The notes under the pieces: model-generated
Told to the model about the DNA's origin: nothing
What the model saw: only the letters and a program-made list of their open reading frames with translations
Databases searched by the model: none
Part shown: piece after piece, positions 46,383 to 57,871 of the stretch
Position numbering within the stretch: the stretch's first letter is position 1
Layout: each line of letters begins with the position of its first letter
Assembly: GCA_035610835.1 (NCBI GenBank)
Contig: CM069454.1
Location: 1,737,117 to 1,801,116 of the forward strand
Direction: 5' to 3'
DNA length: 64,000 bases
DNA from: Ophiura sarsii
Lineage: Eukaryota; Echinodermata; Ophiuroidea; Amphilepidida; Ophiuridae
Made by a program: the position numbers and the translations under genes

Positions 46383-47320
46383 TACTATCAAGAATTGCAT
46401 TAAAAATTATTAACAATCATTCATGTAGGCTACATCATTCACACAATTTCATACGTTACATATTACTTTGTATCGTACAAACACATATTGTAGCATTGTT
46501 ATAACGATATTGACCCATCATCAAACAACGCTGGTCACTCAAGGCTGATTTGATTACAATAGAATAGTAGGCCTATACCAGAAAAAACTTTTAAAAAACA
46601 TATTACATAACACTTTTCATTATTAAATAATTATAATTGTTACTGATGTTAAAGACAATTTTAAAAGCTTGAATCCAAATATATACAATCTAATGTTTGT
46701 TATTACGTCAACCGAAACAGACGATTCCAGTTAGCCGATTTGTATCATATTGTTGAAGTGCTTGTTGCTTATTGCTGCTTAATTTTCGGCATTAACATCA
46801 AAATAATTATTATTTAAAAGGTTGAATCCAATCTGATATTTTTCATTACGTCAACCGAAATAGACGATTCCAGTTGTTATTATATTTTAATTTGCAATGG
46901 GTGGTATAGCATTATACGTTGCCAATCCTTTATTGTGAATGAGACTCATCGCTTTGCTATTTCATTTGACTGTTTGAAATGTAAAAAAATATAATATTCA
47001 ATAATATTTGAACGTATATAATATTTGTTAAAAAATTGTGAATGAAAGAAATTAACCATTACTTTTCAACAAATCATGTATGAACATTATGCCTTTAACA
47101 TACCAATGATTATATCGTTCAGATTGATAACCAACCATTATTTGCCATGGAATTATAATCCATATTTGCGCGATTTGAATTAGTTCAATTTTCATCAATT
47201 TAATATCGCATAAGTTCAATTTGTCACTTTTGGGAACGTATTAAAAAAATACAATTTAAGTTCAAAAAGTCACAATATTCACAAGTTTCGCGTGCATTTT
47301 TTTCTTCAAGTTTCTACATC
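46383..47320. other. no gene seen; short diverged duplication
   Basis: ATTACGTCAACCGAAA(C/T)AG followed by ACGATTCCAGTT occurs near 46702 and 46845. Otherwise AT-rich sequence without supported features. Confidence 0.4.
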
Positions 47321-47337
47321 AAAAAAAATTGATACCA

Positions 47338-47690
47338 CCCCCCCCCCCCCCCCCCCCCCCCCACCACCCTCATATTTCTTTGCTTCAGCCGCCACTGGTT
47401 CAAACGTTTAACCGCCCTCAAAGGCGCTTGGGTTATCATGCTATCTCGGATAAAGGTATTCAGTGCAGACGATGCCGGACATAGGCCCGGCCACGATTGC
47501 GTGTCTCGGGTGGTGGTTTGAGGGTGTAGGGAGTGTTCGACAGAACGACAGATGGGTGTCCCCCTCCAATTCGACGCGTTTTTCTTCAAATTCATGCATT
47601 AAAAGAATGCATTTCCCTGCCTATTTTGTAACACTTACATTGCTGGTCAATATTCGCGCGGAGCGCGCACAATTGTTGAGTTCTAACTAA
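47338..47690. repeat. repeat with C tract, related to 57872-58430
   Basis: Begins in a run of about 24 C, then TTTGCTTCAGCCGCCACTGG, GATTGCGTGTC and AAAAGAATGCATTTC words, all also found at 57872-58430. Open frames on both strands reflect this repeat rather than genes. Confidence 0.6.
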
Positions 47691-47715
47691 AATGGTCATG
47701 GAAAATTCTCCTGAT

Positions 47716-47860
47716 AGTAGGAGCTCCAGGCGTCAAATTTAGTAGTTGACCCGTGACCTCCGAACATACTCCTAAATTTAAATTTTTACTACCGATACAT
47801 ATCTTATCTACAAGAATAAAGAGTCCTGCTTTAAAGATTCTCTTGCGAAATTATGCTATG
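47716..47860 (+). repeat. dispersed repeat, copy 2 (left arm of a nested structure)
   Basis: Same family as 44438-44590 and inverted relative to 49512-49660. The two arms enclose 1.65 kb that contains two complete MITEs. Confidence 0.65.
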
Positions 47861-48172
47861 GCGATAATCATATTCCCCATGTATTCACATAGCAGAAATG
47901 AAGTAATAGAATCGCTCTTAAGCGTTTGAGTAGTATATTGACCATAACACTGAAAGGAAATCTAAAAACTACATAAAATCATGTTGATGAATTTAAAGAA
48001 AGAACTACTTGACACATTATATTAGCTTTTTCCATTTTGATGTCATTAATATCGATCCAAAATGTGATGGAACAATTGAAAAAGTTAGAAAAGCATTTTT
48101 GACCATTTTCTGACTTTTTCCAATGTTCTATTTAGCTATGTTTACCTGTAACATTGACCGTATAACTATAAA

Positions 48173-48538
48173 CAGTGGCGTGCGCAGGATATTGTGAGTG
48201 GGGGGGCCACCTGGCCATAAATGAAATTCCCCCGACTATTTGAGAAAAGAACTGCGCGCGTAGCGTGCGAACATTTTCGAATTTACACCTTTTTGTGCAC
48301 GATTGAGCTACATTTTGGCTCTAAACAAGCTTGTACCAAAGAATATTACATTTTGGGAAGACATATGCGCGCGTAGCGCGCGAAGATTTTTCATCTGTGT
48401 TTTTGACTATCATAATTCCATGATGCCACTGATCTAGCCTCCTTCTCAATTCCCCCGACTGGCCTAAGTTCCCCCCGACTGACTCAATAGTGCCCCCGGC
48501 CCCCCTCCCCCCCCCCCCCCCCTTTGCGCACGCCACTG
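48173..48538. mobile_element. hAT-like MITE
   Basis: Inverted ends CAGTGGCGTGCGCA and TGCGCACGCCACTG, flanked by a perfect 8-bp target duplication ACTATAAA (48165-48172 and 48539-48546). An 8-bp duplication and CAGTGG ends are diagnostic of the hAT superfamily. 366 bp, no transposase, C-rich right half. A fragment of the same end lies at 57819-57851. Confidence 0.9.
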
Positions 48539-48713
48539 ACTATAAACAACTATCTCAGCTTGTGAAGCAGTTCTTCCCCATAGGTATGATGTATAGGCCT
48601 ATACATACTTTAACATTTATTTCAACTTTTTATGGCGATAATACTACCCCTACCCCTAACACGAGTTGTTTTATGTCATTTTGTCCATGTGAATATATAG
48701 GGGAATACAGGTA

Positions 48714-49500
48714 GGGGAAGGTGGGGTAATGGCGGACGCGGGGTAATGGCGGACAGGGCTGTATCTAAAGGCAGGTGAGAGAAGGTGGTATTTTGACACC
48801 CTATGATGTTAGGTGCCTCTCCATTGAAATCACACAAAACCTAAATGGGATGGTTGTCTCGCAAATTCTCGCGGGAATTACAAAAATCACTTTTTGGGCA
48901 AGTTGATATTTTGGTGCATTACTTTCTCTTTGAAACTGGTATTTCTACATCAAGGAAAACAAAGTCTTATTATTTTTTTATTTAATGTATGATACCTTCT
49001 GATAAAAAAGAAATGAATTCGGAGTCGCAATGATGAGCATAATAATAAGAGAGGATGTGCCCATACATTGTACATGGATTGGGGTAATCCCGGACATGTA
49101 CCGTTTCCATGGTTACCAATATGGGCGTGGTCAATTTAACATCATAAATCGGTAATAGTTGTTGACCATATAAATATGTGACATTGTTCTTTGATTTCTG
49201 CTACACTTTTAAAAAGGGTATTTTTTAACTCCCATTGAAATACTGTATTCCAATAAAAAGAGGGCTGCCATTGAAAATACGGTCCGTGATTACCCCCAGA
49301 GTGTGGGGTAATGCCGGACGACGCCATTTTTTTTATTGCGTCGTAGCTTCGAATTTCAAAATGATGAGTTGATAAAAACTTGATAAAAGGTAGAACCATC
49401 ACAGTGCTTTGTGTTTACATGATTTTTATTGTTATATGACGTATTATATGTGTGTTATACCTCTCTGACAAAATGTGTCCGCCATTACCCCACCTTCCCC
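48714..49500. mobile_element. TIR element with TA target duplication
   Basis: Ends GGGGAAGGTGGGGTAATGG inverted at the right, with TA on both sides (48712-48713, 49501-49502). Internal words GGGTAATGGCGGAC and GGGGTAATGCCGGAC recur. No coding sequence. The duplication suggests a Tc1/mariner-type mechanism. Confidence 0.75.
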
Positions 49501-49511
49501 TATATTGACAA

Positions 49512-49660
49512 TAGCATGAATTCGCAAGAGAATCATAAGAGCAGGACAATTAAATTCTTGTAGACAAGATATGAATCTATCATAAAAGAATTCCTTTTGG
49601 AGTATGTTCGGAGGTCAGGGGTCAAACCATTTTAAAGCCGAATTTAGAGCTCTGGGGTCA
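49512..49660 (-). repeat. dispersed repeat, copy 3 (inverted)
   Basis: Inverted counterpart of 47716-47860, starting AGCATGAATTCGCAAGAG and ending GAGCTCTGGGGTC. Confidence 0.65.
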
Positions 49661-49702
49661 ACTTATAAAGCTTAATGATATATTAAAACTAGAGCGGTTC
49701 TC

Positions 49703-49765
49703 GGGTTTCGCGGTTTGTGGGTTTCGCGGTTTGTGGGTTTCGCGGTTTGTGGGTTTCGCGGTGTT
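49703..49765. repeat. 16-bp minisatellite, four copies
   Basis: GGGTTTCGCGGTTTGT in tandem, the last copy imperfect. Confidence 0.85.
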
Positions 49766-49769
49766 TGGA

Positions 49770-50750
49770 TTTGGTGGTTGTCATTCGGACGGTTTATTGA
49801 TTGAGTGAACAATATTCGGGAGATCAGTTTGTTGCAGTTTCTTAACATTATTATGTTAGGGTCTTACCAGAACCATGGAGGACGGGCGTTGATTGACAAC
49901 ATGGAATGAACACAAATATGAGGTACTCACCCATAATTCAATTCGTCAAAATGTTACTTAAGTACATATTCTACCGTTTTCATTTGTTTCATGGATGATT
50001 CATCAATGGCGGAGGAGAATTTTGACATTAACATTTTAGGTTACAAATGTGTAAATATTTCGGTTGAATAAAAAAAAGGCTATTGAATTAAATTTGAAGA
50101 ATTTGGAAACCGGGAAATCCGTAATCTTCCTATGGAAATTGAAGGTTCGCTTTGTAAATGTGGACATCAAAATGAATTTAAGGATTGCAAAGGACATGGG
50201 ACTTGATCATGTATACTTTGATGATTGGGCATTTTGGCAATAATCCATGAAATCATACTTGCGTGAAGGCATGAAGTTGAAAGGTAGGTATAAACACGAT
50301 TTCCTGATATATTCTATTTCGAAACGGCAGACCTCTTATTACAGTTTAAAATAGGGGTATTTATTACATGTTTTGTTCAAATTAATATAGTGTGAATTTT
50401 AACAGAGACCTCACCATAGTAAAAAAAATCAGGCAATGATGATTTGTTTAAATATTTTAACCAAGATATTTGTGTCCACACTATTTTCGGTAGCTTATAC
50501 TGTGATCTAATTTTTTTTTTAAAAATGCGTGTGACCAGGTACAACCACTCGGACGCAACATAACTATACATTATTAAGTAAGGGGCAAAGGTTCAGAAAA
50601 TGAGACAATAATAAAATGGTTGGTGTTGTAGTAGGCTTAGATTGACTTCTAAAGTTCTATTCTGAAGTAAAGTATAGATTATATTTAGGATTCAGAATGA
50701 TGCTACAAGATATACACTACTTAACAATTACTCAAAAAATGGTATCTATT
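49770..50750. other. no supported gene
   Basis: No motif-bearing frame or element end recognised. Confidence 0.4.
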
Positions 50751-50755
50751 CGTTA

Positions 50756-51611
50756 TGGACCGTTCATTATTTATGGTGGAGGGGGGGGGGGGGGGTGGGA
50801 CAAATTCAAGACTCGTATGTCAAAATTACCTAACCCCCCCCCCTACAGCTGAAACTGAAAATTACATTACCCCCCCCCCCCCCCCCCCTACTAACCAATA
50901 GATTTTTACACAACCCCCCTTCAAAATCAACTTGTCACATACTTAGGGGATGTATTTTTCTTTTGCCCATGGATTCGTTGGTTGTGACCTCTGAACGGCC
51001 AATAATTTAATGACTAACTACATAGCGAGCGTGGCGAGGCGGAACATTTGTCATATATTTATACATTTTTGGTGTTTTGTGAGTCTTTATAAGCCGAAAA
51101 AAGTTAGAACATCCAGACAAAAACGTATGAAATATTCTTGTGAGCTTTGGTGCAGAACTGTGAGTAAGACGAGGTGAAAAGCATGCAAGAAATTACCGTT
51201 TTTAATCAAATTGGAATTTGGAACATAGGCCTAGGCTATTAACATGTTTTTATACACCTCATGGCTCTAATGTTTTCAACCATTGATGATTATATATATA
51301 GGTGTTTTTCCAACAGATCGTCCGAGCAGGGCGTGCACAAAAAATTGCTGTACGAAAGTAGTCTCATCATAAGTAGCCTACATGTTTTGAAGTTGAAAGG
51401 TCATAAGAAAAATTGCATTTACACTCCAAAATAGCCTCTAAAATCACCCCAATCACCACCATCTTTATAGTTAAATAAAGTTACACAACCCCCCCTGTTA
51501 AAGAATAAAAAGTTACATAACCCCCCCCCCCCCCCATTTCAACATATGAAAGTTACATGACCCCCCTATATTTACCCCCCCCCCCCTCCACCATAAATAA
51601 TGAACGGTCCC
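50756..51611. mobile_element. PIF/Harbinger-like MITE, copy 2
   Basis: Same ends as 34005-34880 (GGACCGTTCATTATTTATGG inverted at right), flanked by TTA at 50753-50755 and 51612-51614. G runs near the left end and C runs further in are again present, though different in length. Confidence 0.8.
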
Positions 51612-51832
51612 TTATTGATATTTTTGATATTTGTAATTATTTTATAAAGTTTATAACGTAATATATATACTTTTATAGTATAGTTGTTTGTGATATTTAT
51701 TTATGCTTGAAAATAAGTAATGACAATTTATCTTTATTCCGAAGAGAAATGTTTATTATTTTGCATGATAAGACACAATTACAATCCAATTCGTTGGATT
51801 ACATACAATCATAATTTTATATAGATATTTTA

Positions 51833-52030
51833 TTAAGTATTATTTCTATCAGGCTTTTTAACGGTACGATAAACTGTGTATTGAATATTGATGCCTTGGT
51901 TCAACCAAAGTACCCGGATGCGTCCAATATTCTTCAATGCGCGCATCGTGCGCTTTGTTTTGATTTGTTGTTCAGGCACAGCGGGTTCGCCGATTTTTAC
52001 TGCGGGTAGTGGTAGCAAACTTGTTAACAT
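51833..52030 (-). CDS. short open frame, function unknown
   Basis: An ATG frame of 65 codons with balanced composition (SLLPLPAVKIGEPAVPEQQ near the start, then a basic stretch KTKRTMRALKNIGRIR). No family recognised, no clear splice sites or promoter. It could be an exon, a mobile-element remnant or chance. Confidence 0.15.
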   Translation of the reverse strand: MLTSLLPLPAVKIGEPAVPEQQIKTKRTMRALKNIGRIRVLWLNQGINIQYTVYRTVKKPDRNNT

Positions 52031-52160
52031 GTTTGATGATGTTTTTATTCGTTATAAGGGAGATCAATATTATGCTCAAATTGTGAATTTTGATTTGTAT
52101 TATTGTCGTGTATGAATCTGGTCAATACATGCGTATGTTTTGTTTCTCGAAAAAATAGAA

Positions 52161-52258
52161 AATCAATGCACTTGCGCAAATGTTGATATACTCACAATAG
52201 CACCCCCTGCAGGGTCGTACCATTATTCACACATCAACATCAGCGCGCGTGCATTGAT
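52161..52258. repeat. imperfect 26-bp inverted repeat
   Basis: AATCAATGCACTTGCGCAAA with TGTTGAT pairs with ATCAACATCAGCGCGCGTGC with ATTGATT, about five mismatches, 46-bp interior containing CCCCCTGCAGGG. Confidence 0.7.
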
Positions 52259-53700
52259 TTGTCTAATTTCTCTCAAAACAACACTTACGCATTTATATTG
52301 ACCTATACCTATTAAATTATTTTCAATTAATAGCCTTCATTGAATAAACTTCATTGAATTTGGATAAATGGAAATGTATTGTAATAAAAATACAGCACGA
52401 TATTATACATAGCACACATATTCCATCATTTGTATGAATGTATTTATCTATCTATAAATGAATAGAAAATACAATTAAATCAACTTAATTATTTAGATGA
52501 ATCACTATACCAATCTATAATTAATTAATTTATTCTCGAATTAATTAATTAACTTATTAATAAGAATGTTAATTAATTATTAACTTATTGATGTTGTCTA
52601 TTACTTATTCCAACAGTTCATTCATTAATATTATTTAATACTAAAAGCAAAAATAAATATATAAATGTTAGTCATTATTCAAGTAATCTATCAATCGCAT
52701 TTCAATAAAATAAAACAAATTTAATCATTGATTGATTATTATATTTCTTGTTCATTGTTTTTTATTACATTTACAAATTTATTTGATAGATAAATCGATG
52801 GGTTGTTTTCATTATTTATGAATTTCTGATTATTTATTCTTTAACTAATTCTATTCATTGAATGCATTTATCGATACATTAAATAACTATAATTCAATTG
52901 AAGATTTATTGTCATGAAGCTTTGGACAGTTTCAAAATAGTAAGCGTGTGCTGCTTGAACCTAGTGGTGATTGAACAAGAACATACGAGGGTTTGTCAAA
53001 ATGTAATGAAAGTGATCTTGTTGCGAGTTGCAAGGGGCATTGCCATTGATTGAAATTATTTTCAATTAGCCCACTATTGGCCACTAAAACATGATTTTTA
53101 GCTGAATTTGTAGCTATTTTTTGCGACATTACCATGTGACATGTGAACGGTAGACCCCTTTACTTGCGTAAATATCTGTACTCTCTTCATTCCCTTTTAT
53201 TCCCCTTTTTCTCTTTCTCCTTTCTCTATTTTCTCCTTTCTCTCTCCTTTTTAAATATTTGGTTACAAAAATTACCAGAGGCACTGGCCCCTGCAATTTG
53301 TCAAAATTTGACTGTGGAAAAAAATGTGCGCGCTTCCAGGCCAGCGCATCTTCTTTCTTCATGCGACTAACAAAACTTGCCCCAACCAAACCCCACTCCG
53401 ACCCCACCCCATAGACTGTTATGATACTGGTGCCGCCATAGCCTACAACTCACCGCCTAGACCGTAAATGAATGTGAAACATCTATTGACACCATTCACC
53501 GTAAAGAAATTAGATTAAATTTCCCATAGATATGGCCAGATTTCATTGTTTTTAAGATTTTTATTTATTTTACGGTCATTTCCAGTTCAAACATGTCAAA
53601 GGAAAATAAGAAAAAAGCCCCCGACCGACCGTACAATAGGGTTTCTTTTTTGCATAGACATGGTTTTTTTTGCCGCCTGCTGAATGAATAAAAAGCTAAC
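52259..53700. other. AT-rich intergenic sequence
   Basis: TTAATTAATT words from 52490 to 52590 and a short pyrimidine tract near 53170-53250. No supported gene. Confidence 0.4.
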
Positions 53701-54136
53701 TTAAATTAATAGTGATATTTGAACAGAATATACCCGTATTCGAAACTAAAATTATTAGGAACCGTTTATTATTTCCACCGGGTCGGGACGGGAGTAATTG
53801 ATGAGTGGGATCACGCAGTTTTTAAATTGACAACAAATAAGGGGGTCATACGTTTTTCTAATCAAGAGGGGTGCGCGTCAGTGTTTTTATCCGGATTCGA
53901 CGGTAAAATTCCAACAGCTTCCGCCCCCGTCCCAATAAAAAAAATGATATTCATACAACAGTTTATTCAAATTGCTTATGATTCATTTAGCAATGGGAAT
54001 CATATGCCATATAAGTACCGCGAGTGTGCCTAATAAATTAAGTTTATGATATTTAAGAAATTAGTCTTAGAGTCAATCATGGCAAATTTAAGTGTGAATT
54101 GCAAATTTTCAGTATTGAGTTACTATACTATAGTCA

Positions 54137-54258
54137 TGTCGGTTATTTCTCGACAACAACTAGATAAAATTGGCTTGAAGTTGGTCTAAAGTATAATTAT
54201 GTCGGTTATTTCTCGACAACTAGCTAAAATTGGCTTGAAGTTGGTCTAAAGTATAATT
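54137..54258. repeat. 63-bp tandem duplication
   Basis: TGTCGGTTATTTCTCGACA starts both copies (54137 and 54200); this word is itself an inverted repeat. The first copy has three extra bases. Confidence 0.85.
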
Positions 54259-54360
54259 GGTTAAAAGCCAATCAGGCAATCATTGTGTTTCTTGCACCCG
54301 CCCTGTTTATAGGCCTATACTGGTCATGCCACGCCACTGCGTAGACCCTACTCATTCTAA

Positions 54361-54518
54361 AGGGAGCACATCAAAACTCGACCGCCCGGCAACCACCGGT
54401 TGTTCCGTGCAGAAGTTCTGTGAGGTTGCAGCCGGTTTCTATTGTTCTAAACAATGATATGCGGTCAAACCGGGCGGAACCGCCGGTTGTCGCGCGGTCG
54501 AGTTTTGATTTGCTCCCT
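54361..54518. mobile_element. 158-bp MITE
   Basis: AGGGAGCACATCAAAACTCG at the left matches the inverted right end with few mismatches over about 28 bp. TAA at both edges hints at a 3-bp duplication. The interior has further inverted words (ACCGGTT, CCGGGCGG). Confidence 0.7.
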
Positions 54519-54802
54519 AATCAAATATTAAAAACAACCCGGTTATTTAACACTTTCCTCGCGGCAGGCGTTTGCAGACGACAGTTCCGAAATTTCCCAA
54601 AATGTTTTGAAAAATGTTAAAATTATTGAATGTCATTACAATATTAAAATAAGTGCAAACTTGTCTAGTTTGGGTTCAATAGTTCATGAGATAAGGTGGG
54701 AAAGGTTTCTGAAAATCTGTTTTGTATAATGGTAAAACTAAAAGTAATAGCCGCGTATGAAAAGTGTTTTAAAAGATCTATTTTTCGAGAAAATCAGTCT
54801 TA

Positions 54803-54971
54803 AAGGTAGATGTTCCGATTGCTGGCCCGATTTTCAACTTGATGTTTTCTATTTTACATGAAAGGTCATCTTTAAAATGGTCGCATTAAAGTTTGAGTTG
54901 CATAACTCCAACGGTTCTATTTTTTGAAGCACATGGTCACAAAATATTTGCCCATTGAGTAGTACACAAAC
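54803..54971. repeat. dispersed repeat, second copy of 38076-38234
   Basis: Ends CATTGAGTAGTACACAAACT as in the other copy. The 768-bp direct repeat begins three bases later. Confidence 0.75.
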
Positions 54972-54973
54972 TG

Positions 54974-55741
54974 TTACAAAGGGTGGGAGGGTAACAAGGG
55001 TACCTGCTTTCGGACGACCAAACTAACTCTTTTAAAACCACCGATTTTAAAATGCTATAATAGAAGTTCAAACTAGAAAATCTAAAATATGTAGCATTCC
55101 AAAACAGAAAACTTTGATGAAGATGATTTAAAAGAAAATCAACTGAAGGCAACGTGTCCGACAAAATCTTTGTCGTGGCAAAACTTATTAGATGATGTGT
55201 TGTTAAAACAAACAACATTGAATTTCTAAACTTGAAATTCCTATTTTGTCTTATCTCACAAAATATATTTGATTCTATGTCACACGGTAAAGGCTTCCGA
55301 ATGAAACAGACGATAAACGCTGGCTCTTTTTCCGACATTTAAAATGATAAATTTCCAAACTAGGAAAGTATATCTTATTAAAATCTGACAATTAAATGTC
55401 TTGCTGAATGTTGTGTAGGCCTAATGTGCTTTATTCCGTATTGGACTAAAAGACACGCGGCATGTATTGCTCATATTAAACTTATATGAGAAGGCAGTAG
55501 GTCTATTTATCTTACGATAAATCAAAAAGCGAACTGGCTTAATGATAGTTATTTAAAACGATGACAGAAGGCATGTCTTGCCGTTCTTTAAACGATGATC
55601 GATGGAGGCGACTTGTTGTAATTCACCCGGTAATTCATGACTATGAAACTTCAGGTTTATGAAACTGTTTGCTAAAAGAAAGCTAGCTTGCTTTCGTAAC
55701 TAAGATGACTCTGGGAAAGAACAAAATTAATCCAATGGACT
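54974..55741. repeat. 768-bp direct repeat, copy A
   Basis: Starts TTACAAAGGGTGGG and ends CCAATGGACT. It matches copy B (57051-57818) at a constant offset of 2,077 bp, with no substitution or indel that I could find. A minus-strand open frame of more than 120 codons lies in both copies but begins and ends arbitrarily relative to the repeat. No TG...CA ends and no target duplication, so it is not a standard LTR. Confidence 0.9.
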
Positions 55742-57050
55742 AATACGGAAAACCAAATGCCATTCTAGACTTAGAGTGACTTATATACAATGAGCTTTGT
55801 ATATGTCTTCTTAACATTCCTAACTTAAAATGTCTTCTCCCTTGAGTTTAAACTACTAGGGAGGAGACAAATAAGTTGAGAATGTCCTATAGAGTAAAGG
55901 CCCACCATGTTTAAGATAAAACAATGGTGACGGCATGCAGAGTAGCTAGACGCGTTTCGACTCTCCGTGAGTCTCATCAGTAGCACGGGCTGCTAGTAGG
56001 TCAACTGACCTGTGCCTACATACACAAGTTTTAAACTATAAGCAAGTACAGGGCAAAACTTGCCTATATTACTAACAGATATAAAAAATGTTATGCAACG
56101 AGCGAGATAACTTTCGCTGATCGGAACCATACTTGGGCCCTAAAATTTCGCGGACAAACTGCCGCTATTAAGCCTATCATACAGTTTGGCAAAAGCCTTA
56201 AACTGTAATGAATGTTTTCCATGTTCAAATCCCAATAGTTAAACCACTTCTTGGTTAACAAAATGGCGACCATGCTCTCCGTCCTACGCTGGACAGTGAG
56301 AGCAAGCGACCGTCGACAAAGCTGTGGGCGATCCAAGCAAACAAAGGATGCCACTTAGCGGAGTCATAAAAGATGAAAGGCCTGGTATCCTTACCAGTCA
56401 CGTTGATCACATGTACAACTCGTGCACATTTGCGCCTCCATTTGTAATAATATAAAATAATAGAAAACTATCTATTACTTTTTCTCAAATTAAATAGAAA
56501 ACTATCTATTTATGTTGACAAATCCTGGCTAGGATGTATATTCAAGACCTTGAATTTGACTAACTAGTCAATCGTGAAAAGATGCCAAACAAAAATGAAC
56601 CTTTCTTGGTTCAAACAACCATCAGTAAAGTTATTACTAATGTCGGGAAATGCGTGTTCTACTTCCATGACTTCAATAAGTAGAGAAAGAAGAGCTCGAA
56701 GAATCAAATGTCGAATAAGTTAATAGTTGCCTGTTCTGTGATGAAAACTCTTTCTTGAGTTTTTTTTTATTACAACTATCTGCTGAAAATCGGTGGTGGA
56801 AATTAGTCTCTATTTCCAAAAACCTACTGAACTTAGTAAGTTTAAAAGTTAAAAAGAGTTGAATTCAACAGTTGAATTCTGATGGAAAGACCTACAACGA
56901 GGGATTGCCTGTCCACATACCATCAGATATGTGCGTCAATACTATCCCTAACCCCTCTCCAAAACCGCAAGTATGGCAGTCATGACCTCGGAAATGTAAA
57001 CACATCCAAAAGAATCACCTGTGGAACACACCGGGTTACTATATCAAACA
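55742..57050. other. 1.3-kb spacer between the direct repeats
   Basis: Contains the hammerhead at 55937-55993. I saw no reverse-transcriptase, integrase or endonuclease motif; minus-strand frame 56091-56354 is featureless. It could be the internal part of a non-autonomous retroelement. Confidence 0.5.
55937..55993 (-). ncRNA. type I hammerhead ribozyme, second family
   Basis: Minus strand, 5' to 3'. Stem I outer strand GCAG is at 55993-55990 and inner strand GCTA at 55984-55981. The core CTGATGA is at 55980-55974. Stem II GACTC and GAGTC form five perfect pairs with loop ACGGA. GAAA is at 55958-55955. Stem III is the palindrome ACGCGT, and the GUC triplet ends at 55949. Then come TAGC (55948-55945), pairing with GCTA, and CTGC (55940-55937), pairing with GCAG. 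Every conserved core base is present and both parts of stem I pair around an internal loop. It has the same architecture as the satellite ribozyme but unrelated stems. Hammerheads of this type are known in Penelope-like elements, retrozymes and satellites. Confidence 0.88.
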
Positions 57051-57818
57051 TTACAAAGGGTGGGAGGGTAACAAGGGTACCTGCTTTCGGACGACCAAAC
57101 TAACTCTTTTAAAACCACCGATTTTAAAATGCTATAATAGAAGTTCAAACTAGAAAATCTAAAATATGTAGCATTCCAAAACAGAAAACTTTGATGAAGA
57201 TGATTTAAAAGAAAATCAACTGAAGGCAACGTGTCCGACAAAATCTTTGTCGTGGCAAAACTTATTAGATGATGTGTTGTTAAAACAAACAACATTGAAT
57301 TTCTAAACTTGAAATTCCTATTTTGTCTTATCTCACAAAATATATTTGATTCTATGTCACACGGTAAAGGCTTCCGAATGAAACAGACGATAAACGCTGG
57401 CTCTTTTTCCGACATTTAAAATGATAAATTTCCAAACTAGGAAAGTATATCTTATTAAAATCTGACAATTAAATGTCTTGCTGAATGTTGTGTAGGCCTA
57501 ATGTGCTTTATTCCGTATTGGACTAAAAGACACGCGGCATGTATTGCTCATATTAAACTTATATGAGAAGGCAGTAGGTCTATTTATCTTACGATAAATC
57601 AAAAAGCGAACTGGCTTAATGATAGTTATTTAAAACGATGACAGAAGGCATGTCTTGCCGTTCTTTAAACGATGATCGATGGAGGCGACTTGTTGTAATT
57701 CACCCGGTAATTCATGACTATGAAACTTCAGGTTTATGAAACTGTTTGCTAAAAGAAAGCTAGCTTGCTTTCGTAACTAAGATGACTCTGGGAAAGAACA
57801 AAATTAATCCAATGGACT
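57051..57818. repeat. 768-bp direct repeat, copy B
   Basis: Second copy of 54974-55741. It is followed immediately by a fragment of the hAT-like MITE end. Confidence 0.9.
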
Positions 57819-57851
57819 CCCCCCAGTCACAATATCCTGCGCACGCCACTG
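57819..57851 (-). mobile_element. hAT-like MITE end fragment
   Basis: CCTGCGCACGCCACTG and the bases before it equal the inverted left end of the 48173-48538 element; the rest is missing. Confidence 0.75.
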
Positions 57852-57871
57852 CCCCCCCCCCCCCCCCACCC

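Noticed and set aside
45704..46416. Lysine/glutamate-rich and phenylalanine/serine-rich open frames
   Set aside because: Direct result of the polypyrimidine/polypurine composition.
53719..54033. 104-codon plus-strand frame
   Set aside because: No ATG at the start and no recognised motif; likely chance.
54937..55338. Minus-strand frame of 133 codons shared by both 768-bp repeats
   Set aside because: Identity comes from the recent duplication, not selection; residues show no domain and the frame crosses the repeat edge.
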